The notes below the pieces were generated by a model. It did no database searches, was not told where the DNA came from, and saw only the letters and a list, made by a program, of their open reading frames with translations. A DNA stretch of 64,000 bases. It comes from CAVQBP01 sp963740945 (GTDB lineage Bacteria; Bacteroidota; Ignavibacteria; Ignavibacteriales; Ignavibacteriaceae). Made by a program: the position numbers and the translations under genes. The stretch spans positions 159,709 through 223,708 of the forward strand of contig CAVUGE010000025.1 of assembly GCA_963740945.1 (NCBI GenBank). The letters run 5' to 3'. Shown here one piece after another: positions 44,881 to 54,820 of the stretch (within the stretch, counting starts at the first letter, position 1; the number at the start of each line of letters is the position of its first letter).

Positions 44881-46848
44881 TCATTTACTGTTAATTTCCT
44901 TTAATAACAACTGAGCATCTTTATTTGAGGGATTATTTCTTAATATAAAACTTATTTCTTCTAATGCTTTATTATTTTTGTTTATTTGAAAGTATGCCAA
45001 TGCTATATTATAATGGATATTTTCAATTTGTGCATTGGTAAATTTAAGTGAATTATATTTATTCTCTATTAAACAACTATTGAAATATTGAAGAGCTATT
45101 TCAGGTTTGTTAATATTGATATTAGTTAAACCTAATCTATATTTTAAAAATTGATTATCATCTAATAAAAAGGCTTTTTTATAACTGGCATCAGCATCCC
45201 GATATAATTTCAACTGATAGTAAATATCTCCGATTATTGATAGAAGATCAGAATTTGATTCATCGGTAATTAGTATAGCTTTATATTCTCTAAGGCCTTT
45301 TTCCAGTTCATTCTTGCTTAAGTATTCTTTTGCTGCCATTACATGAGCCATTCCCCATGACATTTGATTTCCGGTAACATAATTATAGGCAATTTGCTCT
45401 AAAAAATTATGAGGATTAAAAACGAAGTCACTATCGCCTGAGATAAATGGAGGTCTGCTTTTAAGTTTCAATATTTTTATTTCTCCAATAACACTATCTA
45501 AGGGTGTAACTGAAGACTGCTTCCATAATAAGCTGTCGTTTTCAGTAACTGCGGGTGATAGTCCAAGCAAGCCGCTGTCTCTAATAGTTTGAAACCATGT
45601 TTTAGCTAAAAGAAAATATCCGCTTATGTTTGGGTGTACATGATCAACTAATAACTCGTTGCCTATTATGCCGTTTGGTGATTGCTCTTGAAAATTTTTT
45701 TTAACATCCGATAAGAGTAATTTATATTCATTAGCTAATTGTTTAATAATATAATTGAAATCTGATGGAGCCCTAAATCTTAAGCCATCCATATTTTTAG
45801 CTATAATATACTCTCTTTTAGCATCTTTATAATCTTTCAACAAAAAAAAACTTTTCCCTAATTGATAATGAATATTTGCCGGTGTTGAATCAATCGATAT
45901 TGCTTTCTTAAAATATTCAATGGCACTTTCATAATCATTTTTTTCCTCCAGGCTCACCCCACGATTAAAATATTCCTTACATTTATTTTTTAGAGAATCG
46001 CTTAGTTTATCAGAATGTATGGAAACAAATGGAGCTAGATCTTTTTCATTTGTAACCAGAGTAGAAATAATTATCGGTATTTTATTTTCTTTCGCAATTT
46101 TAATAATTTCTTCATAATTATCTTTAAAAGTATTTTTCGCGGTGTTGTAATCACCACTATTATATTTTATCGAATTATTCTCTACCATTTGTTCCATCAG
46201 TAATTTTTGTTCATTATCATGGGATGGTTTGAGAAAATTTGAAATTGAATAAATAATATTTTTAAGCAGCTGGAAAGTTTTAAATTGCTGAAGCCAGAGA
46301 TAGGTTTTTATTAACCATCGACTCTTACCGATTGAAATTGTTGAACCAACTCCAAAAGCGCCATAAAATTCATTTTGTCCCATATAAATAATAAATAGAT
46401 CCGGTTTATAGCTTCGCAATTCATTTACAAATTCAGCAACGGTGTAACTATTTGTTGCCGCAATTGCTGTATTGATAACCTCAATGTTTTTACCAGGCAA
46501 AACATCTATCAATCTATCCCTTAAAAATTCCGACGGTATTGCATTATATTCGTAAGGAAACCCTGCTGTAGTTGAAGCACCAAAACAAAATACCCTTACT
46601 GTATTTGGTGATTTATTGACTTCAAAAAAATCGTGGGAGCCTTTCCGGTAAAAAAGACGGTTTTCATCGAAATATCTCTTACCAACTAATTGATTCATAG
46701 TATAATAATTTTTGCCGTTTCGTGTTATAGCTGCTACTATACTTAAATCAGGACCATATCCAGTTAATCTTAGTAGTGCTTCTAATAAAAATAAAATAAT
46801 GAAAGGAATTAAGAGGAGGATTAGTCGAAAAATATTCTGTTTAGTCAC
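44881..46848 (-). CDS. Membrane-anchored SGNH hydrolase with TPR repeats
   Basis: A 655-residue protein with an N-terminal membrane helix (about 8-27), an SGNH/GDSL esterase domain and tetratricopeptide repeats. Catalytic blocks are FGASTTAGFP (Ser, residues about 93-102), GQNEFYGAFG (block III) and VDHVHPNISGYFLLAK (Asp/His, block V). TPR-like repeats are inserted around 260-350 and continue at 500-650 (for example NYDSAIEYFKKAISIDSTPANIHYQLG). It should be an envelope O-acylesterase or acyltransferase-linked protein. The gap to treS-mak is only 30 bp, so it probably heads the trehalose operon, which is unexpected. The substrate is unknown. Confidence 0.85.
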   Translation of the reverse strand: MTKQNIFRLILLLIPFIILFLLEALLRLTGYGPDLSIVAAITRNGKNYYTMNQLVGKRYFDENRLFYRKGSHDFFEVNKSPNTVRVFCFGASTTAGFPYEYNAIPSEFLRDRLIDVLPGKNIEVINTAIAATNSYTVAEFVNELRSYKPDLFIIYMGQNEFYGAFGVGSTISIGKSRWLIKTYLWLQQFKTFQLLKNIIYSISNFLKPSHDNEQKLLMEQMVENNSIKYNSGDYNTAKNTFKDNYEEIIKIAKENKIPIIISTLVTNEKDLAPFVSIHSDKLSDSLKNKCKEYFNRGVSLEEKNDYESAIEYFKKAISIDSTPANIHYQLGKSFFLLKDYKDAKREYIIAKNMDGLRFRAPSDFNYIIKQLANEYKLLLSDVKKNFQEQSPNGIIGNELLVDHVHPNISGYFLLAKTWFQTIRDSGLLGLSPAVTENDSLLWKQSSVTPLDSVIGEIKILKLKSRPPFISGDSDFVFNPHNFLEQIAYNYVTGNQMSWGMAHVMAAKEYLSKNELEKGLREYKAILITDESNSDLLSIIGDIYYQLKLYRDADASYKKAFLLDDNQFLKYRLGLTNININKPEIALQYFNSCLIENKYNSLKFTNAQIENIHYNIALAYFQINKNNKALEEISFILRNNPSNKDAQLLLKEINSK

Positions 46849-47225
46849 TATAAAAAACCATATAAAATTAAGATTTGCTTACTAATTACATTTAAAGTAT
46901 TCATAAAAGTTACATAAAATTCCTCAACATTTCTAAAGATTTCGTTATCCATTTGGGGATAAAATAGATTGGGGAGCGCAAAGCTTTAACCTTCAGAAGG
47001 TTAATCTATTGCCTATGGTTTAGCCGGAGAACAGTGGATAAAAAATATAGGTTGTTTTAGCCACATAAGGATATACAGATATGGCTGAAGCAAATGATTA
47101 ATTTTGACAAGCTCCCCCCGACTTGAAGGTCGGGGCAATACAAAGAAAAGTTTTTGTCTGTCTAAATAAAAAACAATCGGATATCATTTTACATTAGTAT
47201 CGCTGAAGTGTATTTAAAATAAAAA
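46849..47225. other. Intergenic region with several hairpin repeats
   Basis: The gap between the SGNH gene and the PorV-like gene holds a perfect palindrome TAACCTTC-a-GAAGGTTA near 46988-47004, and CCCCGAC-ttgaag-GTCGGGG near 47117-47136, which resembles the one at 2678. These are dispersed intergenic repeats. No ORF or RNA gene is evident. Confidence 0.5.
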
Positions 47226-47254
47226 GTGCGGTTTATTAACGAATCAAACCGCAC
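47221..47254 (-). terminator. Rho-independent terminator after the PorV-like operon
   Basis: Read on the minus strand, GTGCGGTTT (47254-47246) pairs with AAACCGCAC (47234-47226) around an 11-base loop, followed by TTTTTATTTTA. It is 34 bp past the PorV-like stop. Confidence 0.85.
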
Positions 47255-47287
47255 CATTAAATGTCCTTACTTCAGAATTAAATTTGC

Positions 47288-48328
47288 TTATAATCCCATT
47301 TTAATAGTGAAGATATTATTTGCATCAAAATATTTAACCGGGACGTAAGCATAATCAAATGAAATATTTACACTTGTAAACTGTTCAAAATTTATACCTG
47401 CGCCTACCGTATAATTCTGGAAAATATCCGGGTTTAAAGTATTAGACTGGGGTGAATAAAGATATCCGCCTCTTAAGAATAAAATATCTTTATAAGAATA
47501 TTCTAATCCTCCTTTATAGTTATCATAGGTATAATTATTATTTACAAATGTACCGGCAATAGTAAATTTATTATCTTCATCAATACTTCTGCTATAGGAT
47601 ACACCCAAAGAAATTTCAGAAGGTAATTCTGAAGATTGAGCACCTACCTCATAAAATGTGAGCCCTCTGCTGCTGTTAGGATCATTAGCTGTTGTCCACA
47701 TGGCAGTACCGCTGTATTTCAATGAAGCGCCAAGGTTTTTAACAACTACTCCGAGAGATAGATTGGGTACTGAAAAAAGGTCTCTATATTCAACACCGGC
47801 ATCAAAACTGAATCCGGTAGCACTTACTCCTGTCCAGCTCTCATTGATTATATTAAAATTTGTTCCTATTGAAATACGGTCACTTAATTGTTTTGAATAT
47901 GTTAATCCAAGGACGAAATAAGTAGGGCTGATGATCTGACCGTTTCCATCAGGCTGATCCAATGTTGTAACGTTTATGTCGCCAATACTTAAATCTCTAA
48001 ACGAAACTCCGATGGTGCCTAATTCACCGAACTTTCCGCTAACTGCAACAAAGCTCATATTCATATCGGCAATATATTTTCGATAAGAGAAAATAGCATT
48101 TGCATCATTTCCACTTACATCTACACCTGCAGGATTCCAGTATATTGCTTCCAATCCTGAGACTAAAGCAACATCAGCGCCGCCCATAGAGAGATACCTG
48201 CTTCCTACAGGTATTCTAAGTTCCGGCGCAGCAGATGTTCCTGCCCTATTTTGCCCGCCACCAAATATATCGATAGCAGCAAAAACAAATATTAGAAAGG
48301 TAAATAATAATCTGTTTAAGTAAATCAT
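47288..48328 (-). CDS. PorV/PorQ-family outer-membrane protein
   Basis: A 346-residue FadL-like barrel with a signal peptide (1-24) and the family signature VGSRYLSMGGADVALVSGLEAIYWNPAGVD (abbreviated: PVGSRYLSMGGADVA and YWNPAGVD). PorV/PorQ-type proteins help T9SS cargo at the outer membrane. It is the last gene of an apparent operon with a T9SS-sorted protein, a TonB-dependent receptor and a DUF4397 lipoprotein, followed by a clear terminator. A hairpin lies in the 82-bp gap upstream and may modulate its expression. Paralogue at 7226-8281. Confidence 0.88.
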   Translation of the reverse strand: MIYLNRLLFTFLIFVFAAIDIFGGGQNRAGTSAAPELRIPVGSRYLSMGGADVALVSGLEAIYWNPAGVDVSGNDANAIFSYRKYIADMNMSFVAVSGKFGELGTIGVSFRDLSIGDINVTTLDQPDGNGQIISPTYFVLGLTYSKQLSDRISIGTNFNIINESWTGVSATGFSFDAGVEYRDLFSVPNLSLGVVVKNLGASLKYSGTAMWTTANDPNSSRGLTFYEVGAQSSELPSEISLGVSYSRSIDEDNKFTIAGTFVNNNYTYDNYKGGLEYSYKDILFLRGGYLYSPQSNTLNPDIFQNYTVGAGINFEQFTSVNISFDYAYVPVKYFDANNIFTIKMGL

Positions 48329-48357
48329 AATTCCTCCAATTAAATTAAAATTTTTAT

Positions 48358-48391
48358 AATCCCGGTCCTCGTAAAAATCGGGACCGGGATT
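48358..48391 (-). promoter_or_regulatory. Strong hairpin between T9SS gene and PorV-like gene
   Basis: A perfect 11-bp inverted repeat AATCCCGGTCC (48358-48368) / GGACCGGGATT (48381-48391) lies in the 82-bp gap. On the minus strand it is followed by ATAAAAATTTTAATT, a weak U tract. It could be a partial terminator, RNA processing site or 3' stabiliser that sets different levels for the two genes. Confidence 0.6.
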
Positions 48392-48410
48392 AATTCCGGC
48401 ATATACGGAA

Positions 48411-51400
48411 TCAATAAACTTTCAATATCTGCTCTTCTTGAACAAGTGCTAATTTCAATATTTTGGTAGCTCCAACACCCGGCATATCAACATAAACGAC
48501 ATATACACCGCTTGCTACAGGATAACCGTTGTCGTTCTGAAGATTCCATGTAGTGAATTGAGTCGGATCATTTTTGTTTATTGTTTTTACCAATACTCCC
48601 GATAAATCGAATATTCTTAAAGTTGCTTGAGCAGGTAAATGGCTGAAGGTAACATATTTCGCATCCCTTGATGTTTCCCTATTCTGGAAGCCATAATATG
48701 GATTCGGAAATACATTCACTTTATTAACATCGGCTTTTGTTACATCTGCGCCTGTTTTATTAAGTGGAGCAGTGTATGAAAATACATCAGCAGAAGTATT
48801 TACGTGATTCGCTACAATTTCAAATTGATCACCGCCGTCTGAACTGCCATCTACCCACGGAGTTGCCGCACGTACATTAAATGTACCAACCCACTCTAGC
48901 GGAATATCGGAATTACCTGATATATTCACCTGTAAGCTTGGATCGGGCGTTTCAGAATATGGAACATTAAAAATAAACAGAAACTCACGATTAACTGTGT
49001 TATCACCGGTTGCAGCTTGTGGCGGTAAATAACGGCCATCAACTGAAGCTCCGGCAACGTTATTCTCAAGGAAACCAACCATAAGTCTTGTTGGCGGATT
49101 TGTTTCCATATCCCATGCAGATAACGGTACTGAATAATTATAATCCTGGTAAGGATATCCGGCACTTGGATTTACAATCCATTGCGCGAATGACGGGTCA
49201 GCAGCTGCTGCAGAAGCAGCACGGAGATATCTATAACCTTTTGAGAAATTTTCATTTCCCGGATTTGTTAATGGATCCCATGGATTGTCAGCAACCGGAT
49301 CAATCGGCGCTAATTTTAAAAGTACTGTATGATAATCTGTGTTTGATAAATTTGTTCCTATTCCGCCGAAGGCAAAGTGACCAGCCATTCCTATAGTACC
49401 GTTATCCTGATCATAAGCATCTTGAACACCACCGCTGAAACCTTCAAGACCTAATCCGGTAAATCCACCAGCCCATGAAAAACGGCGGGCACCTGAAGGA
49501 ATGTCCCATTCTTTCATTCCAGGAAGAGGACCGAAAACTTTAACAATTATTCCATCTACAATTGGATATTCTTCACCGCCGCTTTGATTTGTAATGCCTG
49601 AAGATTTAACAGCTCCGGTATTGACATCAGTAACTCCCCAACTTCCATCGGCAGCAAAAGTTACTTTATATTGATCACCGGTTGTTTGCGAAGGATCTAC
49701 AACCAGTCCTACTGCACTCCCGTCACCGGGTCCGGTATGCGATACCATAATTGTATCACCAACACTGCTACTTAAACTTACTCCAACAGCTTGCTGGGGT
49801 ACACCAACTTTTATAACAATGGATGATTGTAATGCATGGAAAGGTAGTAAGGGGGCAGGATTAACAGCATACGGAACAACAGCGAAATAATATTCCTGTC
49901 CATTACGTAATGGCTGATTTTTTGTATCGGTAGTTACTGTTATATAACGTTTGATACCCTTATCCTGGCCTGTTTCAACAACTTGTGCTAATTGGACACC
50001 TGATTCTTCAACAGTATCTAAAATTGTTGTAATTCCATCAACTAAATCAAATGTAGCTAATTTAACCCCTTCTGAAAGTTTCGAAGTAGGAGTTGGTAAT
50101 TCATATACATCGTAACCTTGGAAAGAATAACCTTGATCAGAAAATTTTTCAATTGCATCAACCGATGTTTGGTCATTTCCCCAATCTAATACAATTTTTC
50201 CGTCTAATTGTTCAACATGAACATTTGGAGGAGGAAGTGTTGGTAGTTGGAAAAGCTGATCAAATACTATCTGAGCAGTATTATCATTTTGTTTCATTTG
50301 TTTAACTGCATCGATATTATTTGTTCCTAAACCGCCGACCATAGCTAAAACAACTTCCGCAGTATCACCCAGATGCATAGTTATTGGTCCATTGACAACC
50401 ATGATTCTTCTATCACCAGGTGAATCACCGCCTGCAGCAGTATTTCCATCCAATTTTCCAGTACCGGCAACGGGATCACCAGCAAGAAGATAAGTTCCAA
50501 AGGAAGTAACATCGGAGACACCTACGGGGAAAGCTTGTGCAGATGGGTATTTTGGTTCAGGTTTATAACCTCTCATCAAATTGTAGAATTCCAAAGTACC
50601 AGTATAATCAAAGCTTGGATCAGACCAGTTACCGCCCGCAGCAAAATATATGAAGGAACTCATGGGTTTCGGATTTACATATTTATATCCTTTTCTCCAC
50701 TTTACATTAACTATAGCACTGTCATTTAGGTTGCCTGTATATTGAGACACACCCTGCAAAAAGTCATAGCCTACTGCCGGCGGGCCGTATCCTGCGGCTT
50801 GATAAGTTGCATCTTGATCCTGTGCAGTGTAAGCATATCCTAAATTTAATGTTGTATCGCAGCCAGCATAATCGTCGGAGGAAGTTCCAACATCCGGATC
50901 AGCCCACTGTACTATATACATACTATCAATAGTTGAATTGGCAGAAGATTTTGATGTACCTGTATATATCATATCTACTTTTTTGTAAATAACATTCCCT
51001 AAAGCGCCTGTATATGCATATGCCCAATATGTTTCTGATATTCTTAACCCAATCGGAGCAGAACCATAGTTGGCTGCGGATAATGCATCTGTGTATTCTG
51101 TAAATAATGTTTGTGCAGCTCCTGGAATACCCGGAATATCTACATCGGGTTCATAAGCGCCATCTTTGTTAACATCAGTATAAGGAGCACCCTTGTCTGC
51201 AGGCCATTCATTCCAATCGGTTTCATACTGGGTTTGGAGCGCGTTAACGTCTCCTTGCGAAACTGCTCCCAACGCAATATTATTAAAATTGGCTGCGTCG
51301 TCAACTAAACTTCCTGTTTTATAATCAGGTCTTACCCTAAATACTCTAGGGGGATTAAAAACAGATTGACAGCCGGTACCATAAGTATTACCGTTTACCC

Positions 51401-51710
51401 TTACCAAAGGTGACGAGCCATCGCTTACTTTTCCTCCCCAAACGATTCCTTCAGCAAAAATAGCTCCTATATTAGACCCTTTGGGAAACATTCCGTTCCA
51501 CGAACCGGATATTACCCAGTCATGGAATCCATCGGAGCCAACCCAGCTAGTAATATTATTTATATCTACAACATTTGATGCCGGGTTAGATGCGACTTTA
51601 CTAAGCCTGTTTACATTTTTCTTATCTTTTTCTTTTGCAAACATATTATATGGATTTGCTATTAGAAAAATTAGTACTATTAGTAAACTTAAATAATTGA
51701 ATTTTCTCAT
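48411..51710 (-). CDS. Large secreted protein with T9SS type A sorting domain
   Basis: A 1099-residue exported protein. It has an N-terminal signal peptide (1-25), a long Gly/Asp/Asn-rich extracellular region without a domain I can name, fibronectin-type segments near 500-600 (PPNVHVEQLDGKIVLDWGND), and a C-terminal sorting domain: NVFPNPYYG, RIFDLSGVLVKTI, WNLQNDNGYPVASGVYVVYVD. The last part is the type A signal for T9SS export and surface attachment. It follows the TonB receptor by 60 bp and precedes the PorV-like gene, so the operon couples a surface protein with a receptor and a PorV-like helper. Confidence 0.88.
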   Translation of the reverse strand: MRKFNYLSLLIVLIFLIANPYNMFAKEKDKKNVNRLSKVASNPASNVVDINNITSWVGSDGFHDWVISGSWNGMFPKGSNIGAIFAEGIVWGGKVSDGSSPLVRVNGNTYGTGCQSVFNPPRVFRVRPDYKTGSLVDDAANFNNIALGAVSQGDVNALQTQYETDWNEWPADKGAPYTDVNKDGAYEPDVDIPGIPGAAQTLFTEYTDALSAANYGSAPIGLRISETYWAYAYTGALGNVIYKKVDMIYTGTSKSSANSTIDSMYIVQWADPDVGTSSDDYAGCDTTLNLGYAYTAQDQDATYQAAGYGPPAVGYDFLQGVSQYTGNLNDSAIVNVKWRKGYKYVNPKPMSSFIYFAAGGNWSDPSFDYTGTLEFYNLMRGYKPEPKYPSAQAFPVGVSDVTSFGTYLLAGDPVAGTGKLDGNTAAGGDSPGDRRIMVVNGPITMHLGDTAEVVLAMVGGLGTNNIDAVKQMKQNDNTAQIVFDQLFQLPTLPPPNVHVEQLDGKIVLDWGNDQTSVDAIEKFSDQGYSFQGYDVYELPTPTSKLSEGVKLATFDLVDGITTILDTVEESGVQLAQVVETGQDKGIKRYITVTTDTKNQPLRNGQEYYFAVVPYAVNPAPLLPFHALQSSIVIKVGVPQQAVGVSLSSSVGDTIMVSHTGPGDGSAVGLVVDPSQTTGDQYKVTFAADGSWGVTDVNTGAVKSSGITNQSGGEEYPIVDGIIVKVFGPLPGMKEWDIPSGARRFSWAGGFTGLGLEGFSGGVQDAYDQDNGTIGMAGHFAFGGIGTNLSNTDYHTVLLKLAPIDPVADNPWDPLTNPGNENFSKGYRYLRAASAAAADPSFAQWIVNPSAGYPYQDYNYSVPLSAWDMETNPPTRLMVGFLENNVAGASVDGRYLPPQAATGDNTVNREFLFIFNVPYSETPDPSLQVNISGNSDIPLEWVGTFNVRAATPWVDGSSDGGDQFEIVANHVNTSADVFSYTAPLNKTGADVTKADVNKVNVFPNPYYGFQNRETSRDAKYVTFSHLPAQATLRIFDLSGVLVKTINKNDPTQFTTWNLQNDNGYPVASGVYVVYVDMPGVGATKILKLALVQEEQILKVY

Positions 51711-51770
51711 ATAAATAACCTCCGCAATTTATTTTTTTTCATGAGGTAAAACTCTTTCTATAAAAAGAAG

Positions 51771-54700
51771 TTAAAAATTAATTAAAACACCGCCTCTTAT
51801 CTGTCTTGGAGCTGAGAACATATTAACATTCATTACATTTTCAGCTGCCTGTTGATTGCCAAGATTTAAGTTATTATATAAATCCCTAAATTGTACTGAT
51901 TCAGTCTGACCGGGTGCTGAATCAAGGAATCCATCATCGTATCCGTTGCCGGTTCTATCATAAACATTTATTACATTCTTGGTATTCAACACATTCTGAA
52001 CATAAACATAAAAGTTAACATCCAGATCATAGATATTAACGGTTTTATCAACACGGAGGTCAAGGTTATAAAACCATGGAGTAGTAGCTTGATTTACCGG
52101 TCCATTTGTTCTTCTACCTCTGGTATCTAAAGCAGGTATTAAACCACCGGTATTGTCACGAGCCTGTCCAAGACCGGTTTGATCTATACTTTGTGCAAGA
52201 GTATATGGATGACCACTGTTGAAAGTAAATAACAAATCGAGACCCAGTTGTTGTAAAATTGGTCCGCCGTCATCTTGTCCAAACCTATAGTCGAGCATTA
52301 AAGAACCTCTATGAGTTTGATCGTATGTTAAAGGAAGTATAACTGTTGGTACATTTTTGCTAACTTCAACCGAGCCAATACCGCTTGCAAGGAAAGAGTT
52401 GGTTCCTTTAGCGTCAGAATAAGTATAATTTAATTCAGCTCTGACTCTAGACACTCTTCTGATCTTTAAGCTGAATTCAAGACCTTTAGTTGTAGCAAAG
52501 TCCTGGTTAACAAATGTTGGATATTGAGCCTTAGCAGCACCAGGTGCAGTTTGAAGTTCGGTATATTGTATCTGTCCTTTAATATCTTTATAAAATGCCG
52601 TAATATCCATGGCGGCAAAGTCTGTAAACTGCTGTGTAAACCCAATTTCATATTGTGTTGTTCTAATCGGGCTTGGATTAAAAGCAGCAGGGTTAGTATA
52701 AAGGTTAGCAGCAGTTACATATGTTGACAATTGCAAAACACCTCTATAAGCTATATCCAAACTAGGAGCTTGAACAAACTTACCATATTGCATATGGAAT
52801 ACTGTTCGATCTGTAACGGGGAATGAGAAGCCTAAACGAGGTGATACATAGCTGAATGTATTTCCGGAAGAAAGACCCAATGGTAAATGTGTATTCGGAT
52901 CAGCAGTTGGGATTAAAGGATCTGCCCATTGCCAGCTGTCAACATCGATATAGTCAAATCTTAAGCCTGCGTTAATAATTAAGTCACTTAATTCTAATTT
53001 ATCCTGAATGTATCCGGATGCTAGGACAGGATGTTTAGGACCAAAAGGACCGGAGTCAATCGAATTTCCAAAGAAATCATATCCGTAATTATTGAAAGAC
53101 CTGTAGCCAGCATTTTCGAAAAGATAACTCAAAGAGTCAGTATTTCTAGCTAAATCAGGGTTTCCTCTTGCATCGAGAAGTAAAGTTGATGAAGCAGCAA
53201 CGCTGTATCTTCTAAGTGTCCATCTCTGGAAATTACCACCTGCTTTTATTTCATGTTTATCTAATTGGGTAGTAAAAGCAATTGATCCACCAAAATAGCT
53301 TCTATCATCTTTAAGAAAATTGGTTAAATAATCACCCGGTCTTGTAAAATCGAAACCATAAAAGTTATATGGAGCAGGCATTGTAGTATAATTATCATAT
53401 GTCCATCCATATTGAGCTGCTTTTAAGCTATCAGCATAATCAAGGAAATTGTCCTGCATATATGGGTCATATTGTTTCTGACGGAAATTCAGGTAATTAA
53501 TATTAGCTTCAACAACAGAATTTGAAGAAACGAAATAAGTTCCTTTCAAGTTTAACAATAAATCGCTCTGGTCATATAAAGCTAAACGTCCTAAATTATA
53601 TATATTTGAAAGATCGGTTATAGTCGCGCCACCGGGTACAGGGGCAATACTATTATAAGTGTAATCATTTCCTCTTTGTCTTGACCAGGTAAATGCGCCG
53701 GAAGCTTTAACTAACAATGGTTTTAAGTCCAGCAAAGCAGTACCATTAAATGTATACCGGTTTTGCATTCTTCCAGGGACTGATCCGCCCTCCCAATGTA
53801 ATATTCTTGAGTCATTTGTATTTCCGCCGTTTATTCCTGAATCATATGCTTTAGCAGTATCAAGCAAAACACCATTGGAAAATGAAGCGGGATTACCATA
53901 TAAGAATTGGGGACTATAGTCACGTTGAAAATTGTTTTCACCGGTTAGAAAGACTTTTACTTTATCTGAAAATACCGGACCGCTTAAAGTTACAGTGTAA
54001 TCGGAATATCCATAAGAATAAGTTCCCAGGAATTTATCAGATGAATTAGCATTCCCGAAATTATCGGTTTCAGCTCTTACAGAGAAGTGATACTTTTCTG
54101 TACCGGTCTTGAAGTCCTGCTGAACAATGCCGGCATTTGCGTTACCGTATTCAGCGGTATATCCTCCGGCTTGAATCAGAAGTTCTTGTAAAGCATCCGG
54201 AGAAACAGTTACAAGTGATCCTCCATTTCTGCTATAGACGTTCTTTATATCAGCGCCATCAAGGATGTAACCAGTTTCATCAGGTCTGCTGCCACGAATA
54301 AAAATATTTCCATTCTGCTGAACAACACCGGCTTGTAAAGCAATTATAGAGGCAACATTTCTTACCGGCAGAGATTGTAAGTCTTCAGCACCAACTATTC
54401 TTACTGCATTAGTAGCACTCTTTTCAATAAGAGGTCTTTGAGATACAATTACTACCTCTCCGGTGGCAATTGTTGAGGAAGGAAGTCTAAAATCAACTTC
54501 TGCAGTTAAACCGGATACAACTCGAATACCCTCAACAGTTACATCCTGATAACCAATATAAGAAGTTTTAACACTGTAATTTCCAGGGGGGACTTGAGAA
54601 ATAATAAAATTACCGTTTACATCGGTAGCAGCACCGAGGCTGGTACCCATGATTATAACATTAGCACCAATTAAAGGCTCCTCACTTTGCTGGTCAATCA

Positions 54701-54788
54701 CCTTCCCCATTACCCTTCCGGTTTGGGCTATTGCTGCCGATGTAATTAGCAATAATAAACTTGCTATTGTAAAAATTTTTCGAAACAT
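51771..54788 (-). CDS. TonB-dependent receptor with carboxypeptidase-like regulatory domain
   Basis: A 1005-residue outer-membrane receptor. Signal peptide at 1-21, then a carboxypeptidase regulatory-like domain (about 24-105: GKVIDQQSEEPLIGANV, PPGNYSVKTSYIGYQD), a TonB plug domain (about 115-240: SLPVRNVASIIALQAGVV, IFIRGSRPDETGYILDG) and a long beta-barrel ending RQIRGGVLINF. It is the second gene of the operon; its layout resembles SusC-like receptors, but no SusD-like partner is present. The DUF4397 lipoprotein upstream may be a functional substitute. Substrate unknown. Confidence 0.93.
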   Translation of the reverse strand: MFRKIFTIASLLLLITSAAIAQTGRVMGKVIDQQSEEPLIGANVIIMGTSLGAATDVNGNFIISQVPPGNYSVKTSYIGYQDVTVEGIRVVSGLTAEVDFRLPSSTIATGEVVIVSQRPLIEKSATNAVRIVGAEDLQSLPVRNVASIIALQAGVVQQNGNIFIRGSRPDETGYILDGADIKNVYSRNGGSLVTVSPDALQELLIQAGGYTAEYGNANAGIVQQDFKTGTEKYHFSVRAETDNFGNANSSDKFLGTYSYGYSDYTVTLSGPVFSDKVKVFLTGENNFQRDYSPQFLYGNPASFSNGVLLDTAKAYDSGINGGNTNDSRILHWEGGSVPGRMQNRYTFNGTALLDLKPLLVKASGAFTWSRQRGNDYTYNSIAPVPGGATITDLSNIYNLGRLALYDQSDLLLNLKGTYFVSSNSVVEANINYLNFRQKQYDPYMQDNFLDYADSLKAAQYGWTYDNYTTMPAPYNFYGFDFTRPGDYLTNFLKDDRSYFGGSIAFTTQLDKHEIKAGGNFQRWTLRRYSVAASSTLLLDARGNPDLARNTDSLSYLFENAGYRSFNNYGYDFFGNSIDSGPFGPKHPVLASGYIQDKLELSDLIINAGLRFDYIDVDSWQWADPLIPTADPNTHLPLGLSSGNTFSYVSPRLGFSFPVTDRTVFHMQYGKFVQAPSLDIAYRGVLQLSTYVTAANLYTNPAAFNPSPIRTTQYEIGFTQQFTDFAAMDITAFYKDIKGQIQYTELQTAPGAAKAQYPTFVNQDFATTKGLEFSLKIRRVSRVRAELNYTYSDAKGTNSFLASGIGSVEVSKNVPTVILPLTYDQTHRGSLMLDYRFGQDDGGPILQQLGLDLLFTFNSGHPYTLAQSIDQTGLGQARDNTGGLIPALDTRGRRTNGPVNQATTPWFYNLDLRVDKTVNIYDLDVNFYVYVQNVLNTKNVINVYDRTGNGYDDGFLDSAPGQTESVQFRDLYNNLNLGNQQAAENVMNVNMFSAPRQIRGGVLINF

Positions 54789-54820
54789 ATTTTTTCCTCC
54801 GAAATTTTTAAACTTAATTA

